NCBI RefSeq assembly: GCF_024721265.1
Contig: NZ_JAMXOC010000012.1
Coordinates: 26,345 to 90,344, forward strand
Direction: 5' to 3'
Length of the DNA stretch: 64,000 bases
Origin: Ohessyouella blattaphilus
GTDB taxonomy: Bacteria > Bacillota > Clostridia > Lachnospirales > Lachnospiraceae
Shown: in pieces, positions 25,652 through 34,235 of the stretch
How the letters are laid out: every line of letters starts with the position of its first letter
Position numbering within the stretch: position 1 is the stretch's first letter
Notes under the pieces: generated by a model
Database searches by the model: none
The model's input: the letters and a program-made list of their open reading frames with translations, nothing else
Told to the model about the DNA's origin: nothing
Translations under genes and position numbers: made by a program

Positions 25652-27007
25652 TTAACTACTCTTCATTGCATCTCGTTTATTTTTACTTTCCCAAATATAA
25701 TACACCGGTAATCCTGTACCAACTGCAATAACCGCACTGATAAGCCCTGGAATCGGCGCCCAAAGGAAGGTTGAATAAATCAAAGTTCCCGTCATAATCA
25801 TTGCTATTAAAACCATTAGCAGTCTTGCCGGCATTTTATAAGTTGGTTTGTAGTGGGCCTTATTCTTCAATACTAAAATTGTCCCAAAAGTCAAGAAATT
25901 CTTAAGCAAGGCTACTAAGGTAAAGTATCCTAATAAATCCGCCAGATTTGTGGCAAAGATTAATACAATCGCCACCGCACACTGAATGATAATTGAAAAA
26001 TAAGGTGTTTCAAACTTGGGATGTACTTTTGCAAAAGATTTAAAGAACAGACCATCCTTTGCCATTGCATATTCAATTCTCGGTTGGAACATGATACAGC
26101 TTGATAGCGAACCAATTACCACAATAATTGCCATGACTGCTACAATCGTACCAGCCGCACCGCCAATAACCGGTATCTTTGATGCAAGAAGCGCAATCGG
26201 TGCTTCCGAACTAGATAATTCTCCCACTGAAAGCAAGCCAGAAGCAACCACTGTTAGAGCAACATAAAGACCTAATACGATAACTGCTGTTAAAATAAGA
26301 CCTTTTGGTAGGTTTTTCTCAGGATTCTTAATTTCACCTGACATATAACACGGAGCTGCCATACCATCAAAAGACCAGGTTGTCGCTGAAACACCCGCTA
26401 ACAAGGCTAGAATGCCTGTTGCACTTGCTCCCGCTAGCGGAGCTGTTGACATAAATAACTCGCCTTTAATAAAGAACAGACCTACGCCAATAATTAATAC
26501 AAAAGGAATAACCTTCAAAGCCGTAATAAAGGTTTGAAACTTTCCGCCGCCTTCTACCGAGCGTAAGTGGACACACATAAACACTAGCACAAAGGCTACC
26601 GCCACAAGCTTAGCTGAAAGACCACCAATCGGTAAGAAAAACGCCAGATAATTTGCAATCGCTAATGCCATAATCGAAATTGACGGTGGATCCGTTGCCC
26701 AAAAGCTTACCCAACCGCATAAAAACGCTAAAGGTCTAGATCCCGCCTCCTTAAAATATATATATTGCCCGCCATCTTCAGGGAACGCACTAGCAAGCTC
26801 TGCATAGCAGAAGTTTGCCGGAATCTGCACCAAGCCACCAATTAAAAATGCCAAAATAAGAAACAAGCTGCTGCCTGCCGCTGCTGATACCTCACTTAGG
26901 GATGAAAATATTCCCGACCCTACTGTTGTTCCTACGCCCAGAGCGATAACCGCACTAAGACCTAATTTCCTGCCTAATTCCACAGGTTGATTTTTTTGAT
27001 TACTCAT
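25652..27007 (-). CDS. frlA: FrlA-like fructoselysine/psicoselysine permease (APC superfamily)
   Basis: 451 aa, 12 predicted membrane helices. Near-FrlA motifs throughout: [63 protein letters not shown] and QPRIEYAMAKDGLFFKSF. Amadori products are amino acid derivatives, so they enter through an amino-acid/polyamine/organocation carrier. The gene overlaps the SGNH gene by 4 bp (ATGA), so translation is coupled. Operon I thus has uptake, kinase and deglycase in order. Confidence 0.92.
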   Translation of the reverse strand: MSNQKNQPVELGRKLGLSAVIALGVGTTVGSGIFSSLSEVSAAAGSSLFLILAFLIGGLVQIPANFCYAELASAFPEDGGQYIYFKEAGSRPLAFLCGWVSFWATDPPSISIMALAIANYLAFFLPIGGLSAKLVAVAFVLVFMCVHLRSVEGGGKFQTFITALKVIPFVLIIGVGLFFIKGELFMSTAPLAGASATGILALLAGVSATTWSFDGMAAPCYMSGEIKNPEKNLPKGLILTAVIVLGLYVALTVVASGLLSVGELSSSEAPIALLASKIPVIGGAAGTIVAVMAIIVVIGSLSSCIMFQPRIEYAMAKDGLFFKSFAKVHPKFETPYFSIIIQCAVAIVLIFATNLADLLGYFTLVALLKNFLTFGTILVLKNKAHYKPTYKMPARLLMVLIAMIMTGTLIYSTFLWAPIPGLISAVIAVGTGLPVYYIWESKNKRDAMKSS

Positions 27008-27651
27008 TCTTCTCTCTCCTTCATCTTTTTTATAACCGCGGCTAATGCCGTGCCTATCCTTTTATGACCCTCCAAGTCCAAGTGTATTCCATCACTACCT
27101 AATTCACGAACCACCTCACCAGCATCAAAGAACACACACTTATATTTCTTAGACAATTCAAGGTAGTGCCTTGCTAACTCTTGACTTTTTACTACCGATT
27201 CCTGATCAAACATGGAATCCTCAACTTTTCCCAGCGGAACTGGTGCCGCAAGAATAACCTTCGTTCTTTGCTCTGTATTCCTAATAATATCCAGCGCCCT
27301 AACTAGCATCTCTTCCATTCCATAACTAATCACGGTCGCATTCACCATAAAGCGAATCTTAGTGTCGTTTGTTCCAAGCATAATTATCAAGAAATCCAAA
27401 GGTGCATGAGATAACAAGATTGGTAAAACCTGCTCGATTCCGCAGCGCTGGGGTTCTATTAAATCCGCAAACACCGTCGTACGCCCATTAAGACCTTCTT
27501 CTACTACTCGATATTCCTCACCGAGTGTCGCTTGCAAAATCCCAGGATATCGTTCATCTTCGAGATAACGCTCTCCCGAGCCCGGAATATAGCCCCAAGT
27601 ATTGGAATCGCCAAAACAAAGCACTCTCTTCTTTTTCATTTTATTCTTCAT
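27004..27651 (-). CDS. SGNH/GDSL-family hydrolase
   Basis: 215 aa, no signal peptide. The blocks are all visible: block I CFGDSNTWG (Ser), block II GLNGRTT (Gly), block III MLGTNDTK (Asn), and block V DGIHLDLEGH (Asp/His). Such esterases/acylhydrolases act on O- or N-acyl groups. It is the first gene of the frl operon and overlaps frlA, which is not the canonical frl composition. It may remove an acyl or ester group from a glycated amine before phosphorylation. Substrate unknown. Confidence 0.82.
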   Translation of the reverse strand: MKNKMKKKRVLCFGDSNTWGYIPGSGERYLEDERYPGILQATLGEEYRVVEEGLNGRTTVFADLIEPQRCGIEQVLPILLSHAPLDFLIIMLGTNDTKIRFMVNATVISYGMEEMLVRALDIIRNTEQRTKVILAAPVPLGKVEDSMFDQESVVKSQELARHYLELSKKYKCVFFDAGEVVRELGSDGIHLDLEGHKRIGTALAAVIKKMKEREE

Positions 27652-27714
27652 AATTCAAATACTCCTATCACCTCCAGCTTTCTTGCATCACTCGTACATG
27701 TTAGCATTGTTTTA

Positions 27715-27731
27715 ATACCAATTTAAGTATA
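27715..27731. promoter_or_regulatory. Shared 17-bp operator candidate of operon I
   Basis: ATACCAATTTAAGTATA overlaps the -10 and the expected start of the operon I promoter. The identical 17-mer occupies the same place at operon II (35073-35089). The ends ATAC and GTAT are symmetric, as expected for a GntR-type dimer. Confidence 0.65.
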
Positions 27732-27754
27732 TGTAAGTACGGCTTTTATGTCAA
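27726..27754 (-). promoter_or_regulatory. Promoter of frl operon I
   Basis: Minus strand: TTGACA (27749-27754), a 17-base spacer, TATACT (27726-27731). It overlaps the shared operator candidate. The remainder of the 27652-27892 gap shows no gene. Confidence 0.75.
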
Positions 27755-27892
27755 GTATCTATATTTCATAATTTAATCACCGCTGTTTTGTGCATATTTT
27801 AGCAATCTTGTCCTTGCGCACCTGTTCAAGCTGTGTTAATTTAGAGTAAATTGGTTTGTTTTAACACATCACTTATTCAGAGGAGGTATTAC

Positions 27893-29437
27893 ATGTTTTC
27901 ACAGTTTCCAAACTATCTTATCAAATCCGACAACCTATTTACCGGTTTAGAATCAGACCCGATGTCTGGCGTCATCGCCATCACCGACAATATCATAAGC
28001 GGCATTTATGCTAATGAAGAAGCCGCCCCCCAAGGACCGGATACTCAGGTGATCAATGCCACCGGAAAGACGGTTGCCCCAGCCAACACCGATGTTCACA
28101 CCTTCTTTACCGGTTACCTATTAACCACTTTCGGCCTTGACCTAGGCAATCAGGGCACAAAGCAGGAAGTTTTAGCCGCCTTATCAAACTATACCAATCA
28201 GAATCCTGATATCAGCTTAATCATCGCTCAAAATCTAGACGTTAATTTAAGACTTTCCGCCAGTGATCTAGATAATATCTGTCAAGATCGCCCCCTTGTG
28301 GCCTTTCACCCTTATAACGAACAGTGTTGCCTAAATAGCAAAGCAAAGGAAACTTATGATTTCGACCAAGACAATTGCTATAGCGAAGCCATGTGGAAGC
28401 TCTTACGAAACCTTCTGGCCGAAAAAGAATTAGCAAGAGAAGCTTTTATCAATTACATGTTCATGCTAAACCAAAGAGGCGTAACCTCCGTCAAGGAGAT
28501 GGGGTTTGATGATTTCTATGGTTTTACCCAAGTATTAGAAGACCTAGAAGAAAGCAATCAATTAACCTTACGGGTTCACTTTATGAGCCAGCCAGTTGGC
28601 GCCCCTCTTAACCTTACCTACGCCAAGAGCATGAAAGATAAATTCCACAGTAACTTCCTATCTTTCTCCGGTTTCAACCAAATGACCGACGGCTCAATCA
28701 GCCAATACGAAGGCGACTTAAAACACCCCTACAAGGATCAAAGCTTTACCTGCAAGAAAGACATTGACTGGAGCGCCCTAGAAAAAGATACTTTGCTGGC
28801 TGACGAGGCGGGCTTTCGCTTTTCACTCCACGCTCAAGGAGACAATGCCATCAGCAAATGTTTATCCATTTTTGCCAAATGTCAAGTCGGGGATGATGGA
28901 AAGTTGATTAACAGACACGCCATTACCGACTTAGAGTATTCTGATGCAAACGACTTTGCACAAATGGCAAAGCTAGGCGTAGTTGCCGAAGTGTATCCCC
29001 AAATCATGTCTCTATATACCCGCGAAGAGAAACTAGAAACCATCGATAAGATGTTAGGCGCCGATAGAGGCAAAGATTACTGGAATCGCCGGGCAATGGC
29101 TGACTCTGGGGTAACCATCTCCTGCGGAACGGATTTGCCTCTGTTATTCCCTAGCTTACAAGAGTCTATCTATCACGCCTCTTACAACCTTTTCCCTGAA
29201 GGCGGCGCTTCATTTAACCAAGCAAATGGGCTGAGTATAGCAGAGGTAGTCAAGGCTTGGACATATGGCGGTCAGTACAATTTGGGAAGAGAAACCCTTC
29301 TCGGAACCCTAGAAGTCGGTAAATTAGCCGATCTAGTAATTTACAGCGACAACTTATTCGCTGTCTCTGCCGAACAAGTTCGCAGTGTAGAGGTTGAGAA
29401 AACCTTATTAGACGGCAAGATTGTTTACGAGAAATAA
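27893..29437 (+). CDS. YtcJ-like amidohydrolase (Amidohydro_3), second His of HxH replaced
   Basis: 514 aa from the ATG at 27893, which follows AGAGGAGG. The protein matches cytosolic YtcJ/NfdA-type amidohydrolases: a small beta domain, then the barrel (SLHAQGDNAI, RHAITDLEYSDA, SCGTDLPLLFPSLQ) and a C-terminal LETLEVGKLADLVIYSDN-like segment (read as LGTLEVGKLADLVIY). The usual metal motif DxHxH reads DVHTF at residues 67-71, so the second His is Phe71. It is divergent from frl operon I, so it may hydrolyse an N-substituted amide or formamide linked to glycated amines. Activity is uncertain. Confidence 0.78.
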   Translation: MFSQFPNYLIKSDNLFTGLESDPMSGVIAITDNIISGIYANEEAAPQGPDTQVINATGKTVAPANTDVHTFFTGYLLTTFGLDLGNQGTKQEVLAALSNYTNQNPDISLIIAQNLDVNLRLSASDLDNICQDRPLVAFHPYNEQCCLNSKAKETYDFDQDNCYSEAMWKLLRNLLAEKELAREAFINYMFMLNQRGVTSVKEMGFDDFYGFTQVLEDLEESNQLTLRVHFMSQPVGAPLNLTYAKSMKDKFHSNFLSFSGFNQMTDGSISQYEGDLKHPYKDQSFTCKKDIDWSALEKDTLLADEAGFRFSLHAQGDNAISKCLSIFAKCQVGDDGKLINRHAITDLEYSDANDFAQMAKLGVVAEVYPQIMSLYTREEKLETIDKMLGADRGKDYWNRRAMADSGVTISCGTDLPLLFPSLQESIYHASYNLFPEGGASFNQANGLSIAEVVKAWTYGGQYNLGRETLLGTLEVGKLADLVIYSDNLFAVSAEQVRSVEVEKTLLDGKIVYEK

Positions 29438-29451
29438 AAAGACGCAGCTAA

Positions 29452-29485
29452 AAAGGCTAGGAAACCCCAACGTTTCCTAGCCTTT
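29452..29485. terminator. Bidirectional terminator between the amidohydrolase and gntR genes
   Basis: AAAGGCTAGGAAAC / GTTTCCTAGCCTTT, a perfect 14-bp stem with a 6-base loop between convergent genes. Confidence 0.75.
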
Positions 29486-29501
29486 ACCTTTTGCTTATAC
29501 G

Positions 29502-30251
29502 CTACTTAGAACTCTCAATATCATTGGCAAACTTAACCGTAAAGTTACATTTATCCCCTCTTGTATACGAACGGGAATACTCAATAACTCTTTCTTCTTC
29601 ATCATAGGTCGTACAACAAAAAAGAAAAACCGGCTCATCCCTTCCCACATCAAGCAAACGAGCATCCGCCTTGCTTAACTGTATCAAATCTAAGGTCTGC
29701 CACGCCCTAATCGGCACAATATGATAAAACCCATAGATTTCATACATCCCGAATACGCCAATATCAATCTCTTCCAGATTTGGCACTAGATATTCCGGTA
29801 TATAGACATCCTGAATAGCAATGGGATCACCATCACCATAGTCCAAACGCTTAACATGATAGATATAATCATCTGCCTTAATATTAAAAATACGAGCATA
29901 CTTAAGTCCGGCCAGGCGCCTTTTCTTTAGTAATATCTTCTTTTTTGATTGCACATTTTGTTTATGCATAGTCTGGGTAAACCCGCCCAAATCTTCCAAA
30001 TCCCGTTCAATCTGCGAGACCACATATACGCCTTTTCCCTGCACCCGAATCAAAAGACCTTCATTCACCAATTCATCAACTGCAATCCGCACCGTAGACC
30101 GATTCACTTCATACATTTGCATCAATTCGTGCTCAGACGGTATTGCTATTCCCCGTTGGTATTCTCCGTCTTCAATCTTGGAACGTATCAATTCACGCAG
30201 CTGCAAATATATCGGCGCACTGTAATCCACCTCTCCTTTATTTTGCACCAA
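29502..30251 (-). CDS. GntR-family regulator with UTRA domain (pair 1, type A)
   Basis: 249 aa; TTG at 30251 or GTG at 30248 both follow AAAGGAGGGGGAG. Residues 14-80 form the winged helix (PIYLQLRELIRSKIEDGEY, PSEHELMQMYEVNRSTVR, GKGVYVV). The rest is a UTRA ligand domain (YIYHVKRLDYGDGDPIAIQDVYIPE). FrlR of the classic frl operon belongs to this family. It is the last gene of operon II and lies directly behind a second GntR gene. The same A/B arrangement recurs at 55.6-57.1 kb. Confidence 0.85.
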   Translation of the reverse strand: MVQNKGEVDYSAPIYLQLRELIRSKIEDGEYQRGIAIPSEHELMQMYEVNRSTVRIAVDELVNEGLLIRVQGKGVYVVSQIERDLEDLGGFTQTMHKQNVQSKKKILLKKRRLAGLKYARIFNIKADDYIYHVKRLDYGDGDPIAIQDVYIPEYLVPNLEEIDIGVFGMYEIYGFYHIVPIRAWQTLDLIQLSKADARLLDVGRDEPVFLFCCTTYDEEERVIEYSRSYTRGDKCNFTVKFANDIESSK

Positions 30252-30262
30252 CTCCCCCTCCT

Positions 30263-30997
30263 TTACAAACGTCTTAGCTCACTACCAAAAGCAATCTGCT
30301 TTGAAAGCGTAATACTCTTAAAACACTCAAAAATCCGCTCTTTCTGGTCACGGGTAACACCGGATTGGCAAATCGCCGGCGTACCAACTTCCACATCTAA
30401 ATACTTCGCCTCAAGCAGGTTGCACCGCGTTAACGATAACTTCTCTTCTCCTCTTGTCGCTTCGATTCCATAGCGCTTTTTCAGAACCTCGTATACAGAG
30501 CCTTCATTAAAATTGTACTCTTCTATGCCCGGAAGATAAGCCGCATTAAAATAAACCGTTTCATACAAGACCGGTACATCATCCAAATAGCGTAGCCGGC
30601 ACAGCTTATAAAGCTTATGCCCTAGAACGACCTGAATCTTCTTACCTAGGTATTTACTCGCTTCGCAAAATCCACTTTCCAACACCTCGCTATCAATCTT
30701 CCGTCCTGCCTGCTTTACCAAACTATAAAAACCCTGGGAATCCTGCAGATTACGCACCAGCTTCTTCTGAGCAATATACGTACCCGACCCTGTTTTACTA
30801 TACAAAATTCCCTCTTCTGTTAATTGCTTAATCGCTCCTCTAAGCGTCGTCCGATTATAATTCCACAAATCACAAAGCACACGCTCTGCCGGAATCCGCT
30901 CCCCTGGCATTAGCCCATGCTCAATAATGTAGTTCTCTATATTTTCCATCGCCTCTTCACGAGGCCGCAGATAAGTGTCCGTCATATTTTCACTCAA
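30263..30997 (-). CDS. GntR-family regulator with UTRA domain (pair 1, type B)
   Basis: 244 aa, TTG start after AAGGAGAGG (an ATG four codons later is possible). The winged helix spans about residues 15-78 (IPAERVLCDLWNYNRTTLRG, GSGTYIAQKKLVRNLQD) and is followed by UTRA (KLYKLCRLRYLDDVPVLYETVYFN). It differs from type A mainly by the IPAER/PSERDLC recognition block and the KLVRN linker, both shared with the partner at 56406. Separated from the type A gene by 11 bases. The pair probably controls operons I and II. Confidence 0.85.
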   Translation of the reverse strand: MSENMTDTYLRPREEAMENIENYIIEHGLMPGERIPAERVLCDLWNYNRTTLRGAIKQLTEEGILYSKTGSGTYIAQKKLVRNLQDSQGFYSLVKQAGRKIDSEVLESGFCEASKYLGKKIQVVLGHKLYKLCRLRYLDDVPVLYETVYFNAAYLPGIEEYNFNEGSVYEVLKKRYGIEATRGEEKLSLTRCNLLEAKYLDVEVGTPAICQSGVTRDQKERIFECFKSITLSKQIAFGSELRRL

Positions 30998-31028
30998 TTC
31001 CTCTCCTTAGACTGATTCTCATTCTTAC

Positions 31029-31081
31029 ATTATATCAATCCAATAGAAGTGTCAATAAAAAGAAGCGTCAATAAAGAAGCG
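31029..31081 (-). promoter_or_regulatory. Possible internal promoter and tandem repeat before the gntR pair
   Basis: Minus strand TTGACA (31050-31055) and TATAAT (31029-31034) with a short 15-base spacer. Upstream, AGAAGTGTCAATAAA (31045-31059) is repeated as AGAAGCGTCAATAAA (31061-31075), with a third partial copy after it. The 16-bp spacing is consistent with regulator binding, but the promoter is not ideal. Confidence 0.35.
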
Positions 31082-31139
31082 CCGCAACAAGCACCATTCT
31101 ACCATGCACTCGTTACGGCCTCTTATTGTTAAGCTGATT

Positions 31140-31979
31140 CTACAGCCATTCTTTTTCCAACCAAGCAACCGACTTCTCAATCGAGCTATGAGGATCCAAC
31201 CAATAAATGGAATCATTAATTTCCAAATCCACAATTCCTTGATAATCGTAATCTTCCAAGGTTTTCAAATAACTCTTCAAAGGTAACTCGCCATCTCCAA
31301 GAATGTAATGATAAGTATCCGAGAAGTGAATAAGCTTAATCTTCTCATTACCTAAAGCATCAAACCATTGGCTTAAGTTTTCGCCAGCAACCTCCATCGC
31401 CACTAGGTCAACACACACCTTCATCCTCCCCGAGTTTACTCCGTCCAAAACTCTTTGCAAGTCAGGCATTGCCAGCACTAAATTACTCTCATAAGGTTGT
31501 AGCTGTTCCAGAACAAGATCCACCTCATACTTTTCCGCTAGGTCTGCAATCCTTTTATATGAGTCAATTAAACGTTCAAAAGAAACGTCTCGCGGAACAT
31601 CCCTTAAGCCGCATCCAGAGTTTAAAAAGACTTTATCCGTTCCTAGCACCTTGGCATCCTGCATTGCTAATTCAAAGAAATCTACCGTGCGCTTCCTGGT
31701 TTCTTTAGCTGGATCAGTAAAGCTATAAGGATAATTAAGAGTCTCCGGAGTATATACAGCTACCTTTTGATTGTTCTTGTCTAATAGCCCCCTTATTTCC
31801 TCCAGTTTTCTTCCTGCTCCCGCCTGGTCATAATCCAAGCGGTAATAATGAGGTAAGCCGCCCCAAAAATCCACCCATTTTATGCCACACTTAGCCATTG
31901 ACTCCACATAGTATTCAAAAGAATACTGACAATATTGAACGCTCATTACCGCAAATCTATCTTTTGTTATCTTCGACAT
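31140..31979 (-). CDS. FrlC-like sugar epimerase/isomerase (TIM barrel), divergent copy
   Basis: 279 aa, AP_endonuc_2 fold. It shares FrlC landmarks: WVDFWGGLPHYY for the first strand, TPETLNYPYS, LVLEQLQPYESN, KVCVDLVAM and IHFSDTYHY. E. coli FrlC interconverts fructoselysine and psicoselysine at C3. This copy is more divergent from FrlC than the one at 33356, so it may act on a different sugar moiety. In operon II, between yjbQ and the gntR pair, with a 67-base gap to yjbQ. Confidence 0.75.
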   Translation of the reverse strand: MSKITKDRFAVMSVQYCQYSFEYYVESMAKCGIKWVDFWGGLPHYYRLDYDQAGAGRKLEEIRGLLDKNNQKVAVYTPETLNYPYSFTDPAKETRKRTVDFFELAMQDAKVLGTDKVFLNSGCGLRDVPRDVSFERLIDSYKRIADLAEKYEVDLVLEQLQPYESNLVLAMPDLQRVLDGVNSGRMKVCVDLVAMEVAGENLSQWFDALGNEKIKLIHFSDTYHYILGDGELPLKSYLKTLEDYDYQGIVDLEINDSIYWLDPHSSIEKSVAWLEKEWL

Positions 31980-32046
31980 AAACTCCTCCTAATTCTAATA
32001 CTCAAGTTATCGCTAATATCCTCTGCTTTGCAAAGGAAGACCGAAT

Positions 32047-32475
32047 TCACTCTCCCATAATTTGAATTTTGATAGTTCTCTCAGCCGGCCCATCAAATTC
32101 ACAGAAATAAACTTCTTGGGCCCCGCCTTTATCAAGCTCGCCATCTACAATAAGTAAATGACAATGATTGCCCACCACCAAAGATTTTAGGTGACCAGTC
32201 GGATTCCCGGCAGTAGACCCATAGTCGGCTAACATTCGGGCATGAGCATAAGGATGTTCTTCCGGCACCAATCTCTCTAGAAATTCGGTTATATCCCACT
32301 CTAAACACTCTAAAGCTTCATTAACCATAACTCCCGTTGTAGTATGCTTAGAAATAACCGTGACTTGTCCATTCTTTATTTTGCTTTTTGCTAGCGCTTT
32401 ATGTACTTCATCAGTGATTACCACTAATTTATTGTATGTATCTGTCAAAATAGTAAATTCATAAACCTCTACCAT
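32047..32475 (-). CDS. YjbQ-family protein (UPF0047)
   Basis: 142 aa from the ATG ending at 32475, behind GAGAGGAG. The motifs ISKHTTTGVMVNE, HPYAHARMLADYGS and GNPTGHLKSLVVG are the conserved His-rich core of YjbQ/UPF0047, a trimeric family with weak thiamine-phosphate synthase activity in vitro and unclear physiological role. It is embedded in an operon with FrlC- and FrlD-like enzymes. In that context it may act on a phosphosugar or its breakdown product, which is inference. Confidence 0.85.
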   Translation of the reverse strand: MVEVYEFTILTDTYNKLVVITDEVHKALAKSKIKNGQVTVISKHTTTGVMVNEALECLEWDITEFLERLVPEEHPYAHARMLADYGSTAGNPTGHLKSLVVGNHCHLLIVDGELDKGGAQEVYFCEFDGPAERTIKIQIMGE

Positions 32476-32486
32476 CTCGTCTCCTC

Positions 32487-33329
32487 TCACTGAATAAAGT
32501 CAAGAGCATTCTGACCCTTTATTAAGTCTATGGTTTCTTCTCGCAGATTCAATTTTGTCAACGCTTCCGCCATTCTAATCTGTTCAAAACGAGGATTAGC
32601 GCTGGCAAACATTACCTGATGGCGTAAGCTTCGATCAATCCAAGTCACCGGAATGTCTCTCGTAAACACCTGGGTGAAAAATTCCCTGGCGTTGTCAAAA
32701 TACAACGCCCCTGTGTCTGCGTATACATTTTTATATTTCTGTAATAGCATCGCCGTTTCTCTTACCCAAGGCCAACCAAACTGAGTTAAACAAATACGTA
32801 ATTTAGGTCTCTTATACGCCAGTTCTTCAAATTCAAGAGGCGCTGAATACTTGGTTAACGTATTCGGCTCCCAGCTAAGTCCGCTATGGAAGACAATCGG
32901 CTTATTATACTTCTCGCACAAGTCATAAAGGGCTTTTAACCGGTCATCCAAAGGATACATCTGCAAGCGATTTAAATTAAGCTTTAGACCCTTAAGTCGC
33001 AGATCAGCAAAGGCTCTTTCCGCCTTTTCTAAACAATCATCCATTAATGGGTCGGCACTTGCGAACCCGATAAAGCGCTCCGGATAGTCATTAACCAACC
33101 TTGCCACTTCTTCATTTGTCACCAGAGGTACTCCTAAGATAGACGAATAGTCGTCCGGTAATAAGCACAACTTATCCAAGCCGGCACACGCCATTTGGTT
33201 AAAAATGTGCGTCATCTTGGCCGTACCATTCTTATGAATATTTAGCTCATCGTGACGCAAGCGCTCTTGCTTCACATCTTGATTAATCGGTTCGTAAAAG
33301 GCCGGACTAACATTCATATCAATAAACAT
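32487..33329 (-). CDS. Amidohydrolase_2-family protein lacking the HxH metal motif
   Basis: About 280 aa, ATG ending at 33329 behind GAGGAAAG. The fold is that of ACMSD/amidohydrolase_2 TIM barrels: FIDMN at the first strand, GFASADPLM, LRLKGLKLNLNRLQMYPLDD, IVFHSGLSWEP and the C-terminal INGQNAL-like KGQNALDFIQ. The expected IDxHxH reads IDMNVS and the GSDxP block reads ASANP. Several metal ligands are therefore lost while the fold is kept. Possibly a non-metal lyase/lactonase or a binding protein. In operon II, overlapping no neighbour but 11 bases before yjbQ. Confidence 0.7.
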   Translation of the reverse strand: MFIDMNVSPAFYEPINQDVKQERLRHDELNIHKNGTAKMTHIFNQMACAGLDKLCLLPDDYSSILGVPLVTNEEVARLVNDYPERFIGFASADPLMDDCLEKAERAFADLRLKGLKLNLNRLQMYPLDDRLKALYDLCEKYNKPIVFHSGLSWEPNTLTKYSAPLEFEELAYKRPKLRICLTQFGWPWVRETAMLLQKYKNVYADTGALYFDNAREFFTQVFTRDIPVTWIDRSLRHQVMFASANPRFEQIRMAEALTKLNLREETIDLIKGQNALDFIQ

Positions 33330-33355
33330 CAAGCTTTCCTCATTTCATCTAGTTA

Positions 33356-34186
33356 TTAGTATTCGGCATCTGCCATCATTTTCCTAACATTATCAATGGC
33401 TCTGCGGGCGTAGAAACGCGGTTCATTGATATACCCCAAAACCAGCTCAAGTGTTGCTGTACGATTATAGCCAACGTACTTCAAGTCTTTAATCAGCTCC
33501 GGCATAGGAATGCTTCCTTCTCCTGGCATAATATGATCATCCGTTCCTGATGTCCCGTCGATAATATGCATATGGTACATCTTATCCCCTAATAAATCCA
33601 GGTAATTCATAATACTTTCATTCTGAACGTAAGGCGGTACCAAGTCGCACATCGTCACCAAATACGGAGAATCGATTTTATCTAGCAGCTCTTTCGCATC
33701 CATAGCACTGCGGAAGACATTGCTTTCGTACGGGGTTAAGGTTTCAATCGTAATCTTAACACCAACCTTTTCTGCATGATCCACCAGCTCTTTCACCGTT
33801 TTTTCCATCCGCTCCCATACTTCTTTTCTAGAAACGTAATACCCTGCATGAGCCGGTGAAATAAGCATGTAGTCCGAACCCATCTCCTTTGCCATATCCA
33901 ATGATAATTTAAGATATTCTACCGCATCTTCCCTCTGTCTCTCACTACCAATCATAAAATTGTAAGGATATGCATTATGCTCAGGTGTAAATCCTAACAC
34001 TGGCATTTCATACTTATCAATCAAACGCTTAACATCTTCAATTTCACCAGCCTTTAAGTCTGGCGCAAAGGCATGAGGTCTTCCACCCCAAAGCTCGATG
34101 TAATCATACCCAAAGCGCTTTGCATCCTCAAAGCAGTGCTCCAAGGGATTTCTTTGATACCCTGATGTAAACATTCCTAATTTCAT
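33356..34186 (-). CDS. frlC: FrlC-like fructosamine 3-epimerase
   Basis: 276 aa. The alignment from memory to E. coli FrlC is close all along: MKLGMFTSGYQRNPLEHCF, IELWGGRPHAFAPDLKAGEI, TPEHNAYPYNFMIG, SLDMAKEMGSDYMLISPAHAGY, ETLTPYESNVFRSA and ELVLGYINEPRFYARRAI. FrlC isomerises psicoselysine to fructoselysine, widening the range of usable Amadori products. Second gene of operon II, 49 bases after the FrlD-like kinase gene. Confidence 0.88.
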   Translation of the reverse strand: MKLGMFTSGYQRNPLEHCFEDAKRFGYDYIELWGGRPHAFAPDLKAGEIEDVKRLIDKYEMPVLGFTPEHNAYPYNFMIGSERQREDAVEYLKLSLDMAKEMGSDYMLISPAHAGYYVSRKEVWERMEKTVKELVDHAEKVGVKITIETLTPYESNVFRSAMDAKELLDKIDSPYLVTMCDLVPPYVQNESIMNYLDLLGDKMYHMHIIDGTSGTDDHIMPGEGSIPMPELIKDLKYVGYNRTATLELVLGYINEPRFYARRAIDNVRKMMADAEY

Positions 34187-34235
34187 TTTGACACCTCCGT
34201 TTATTATGTGTTATATAACCGCGGCAAAGCCGGGT

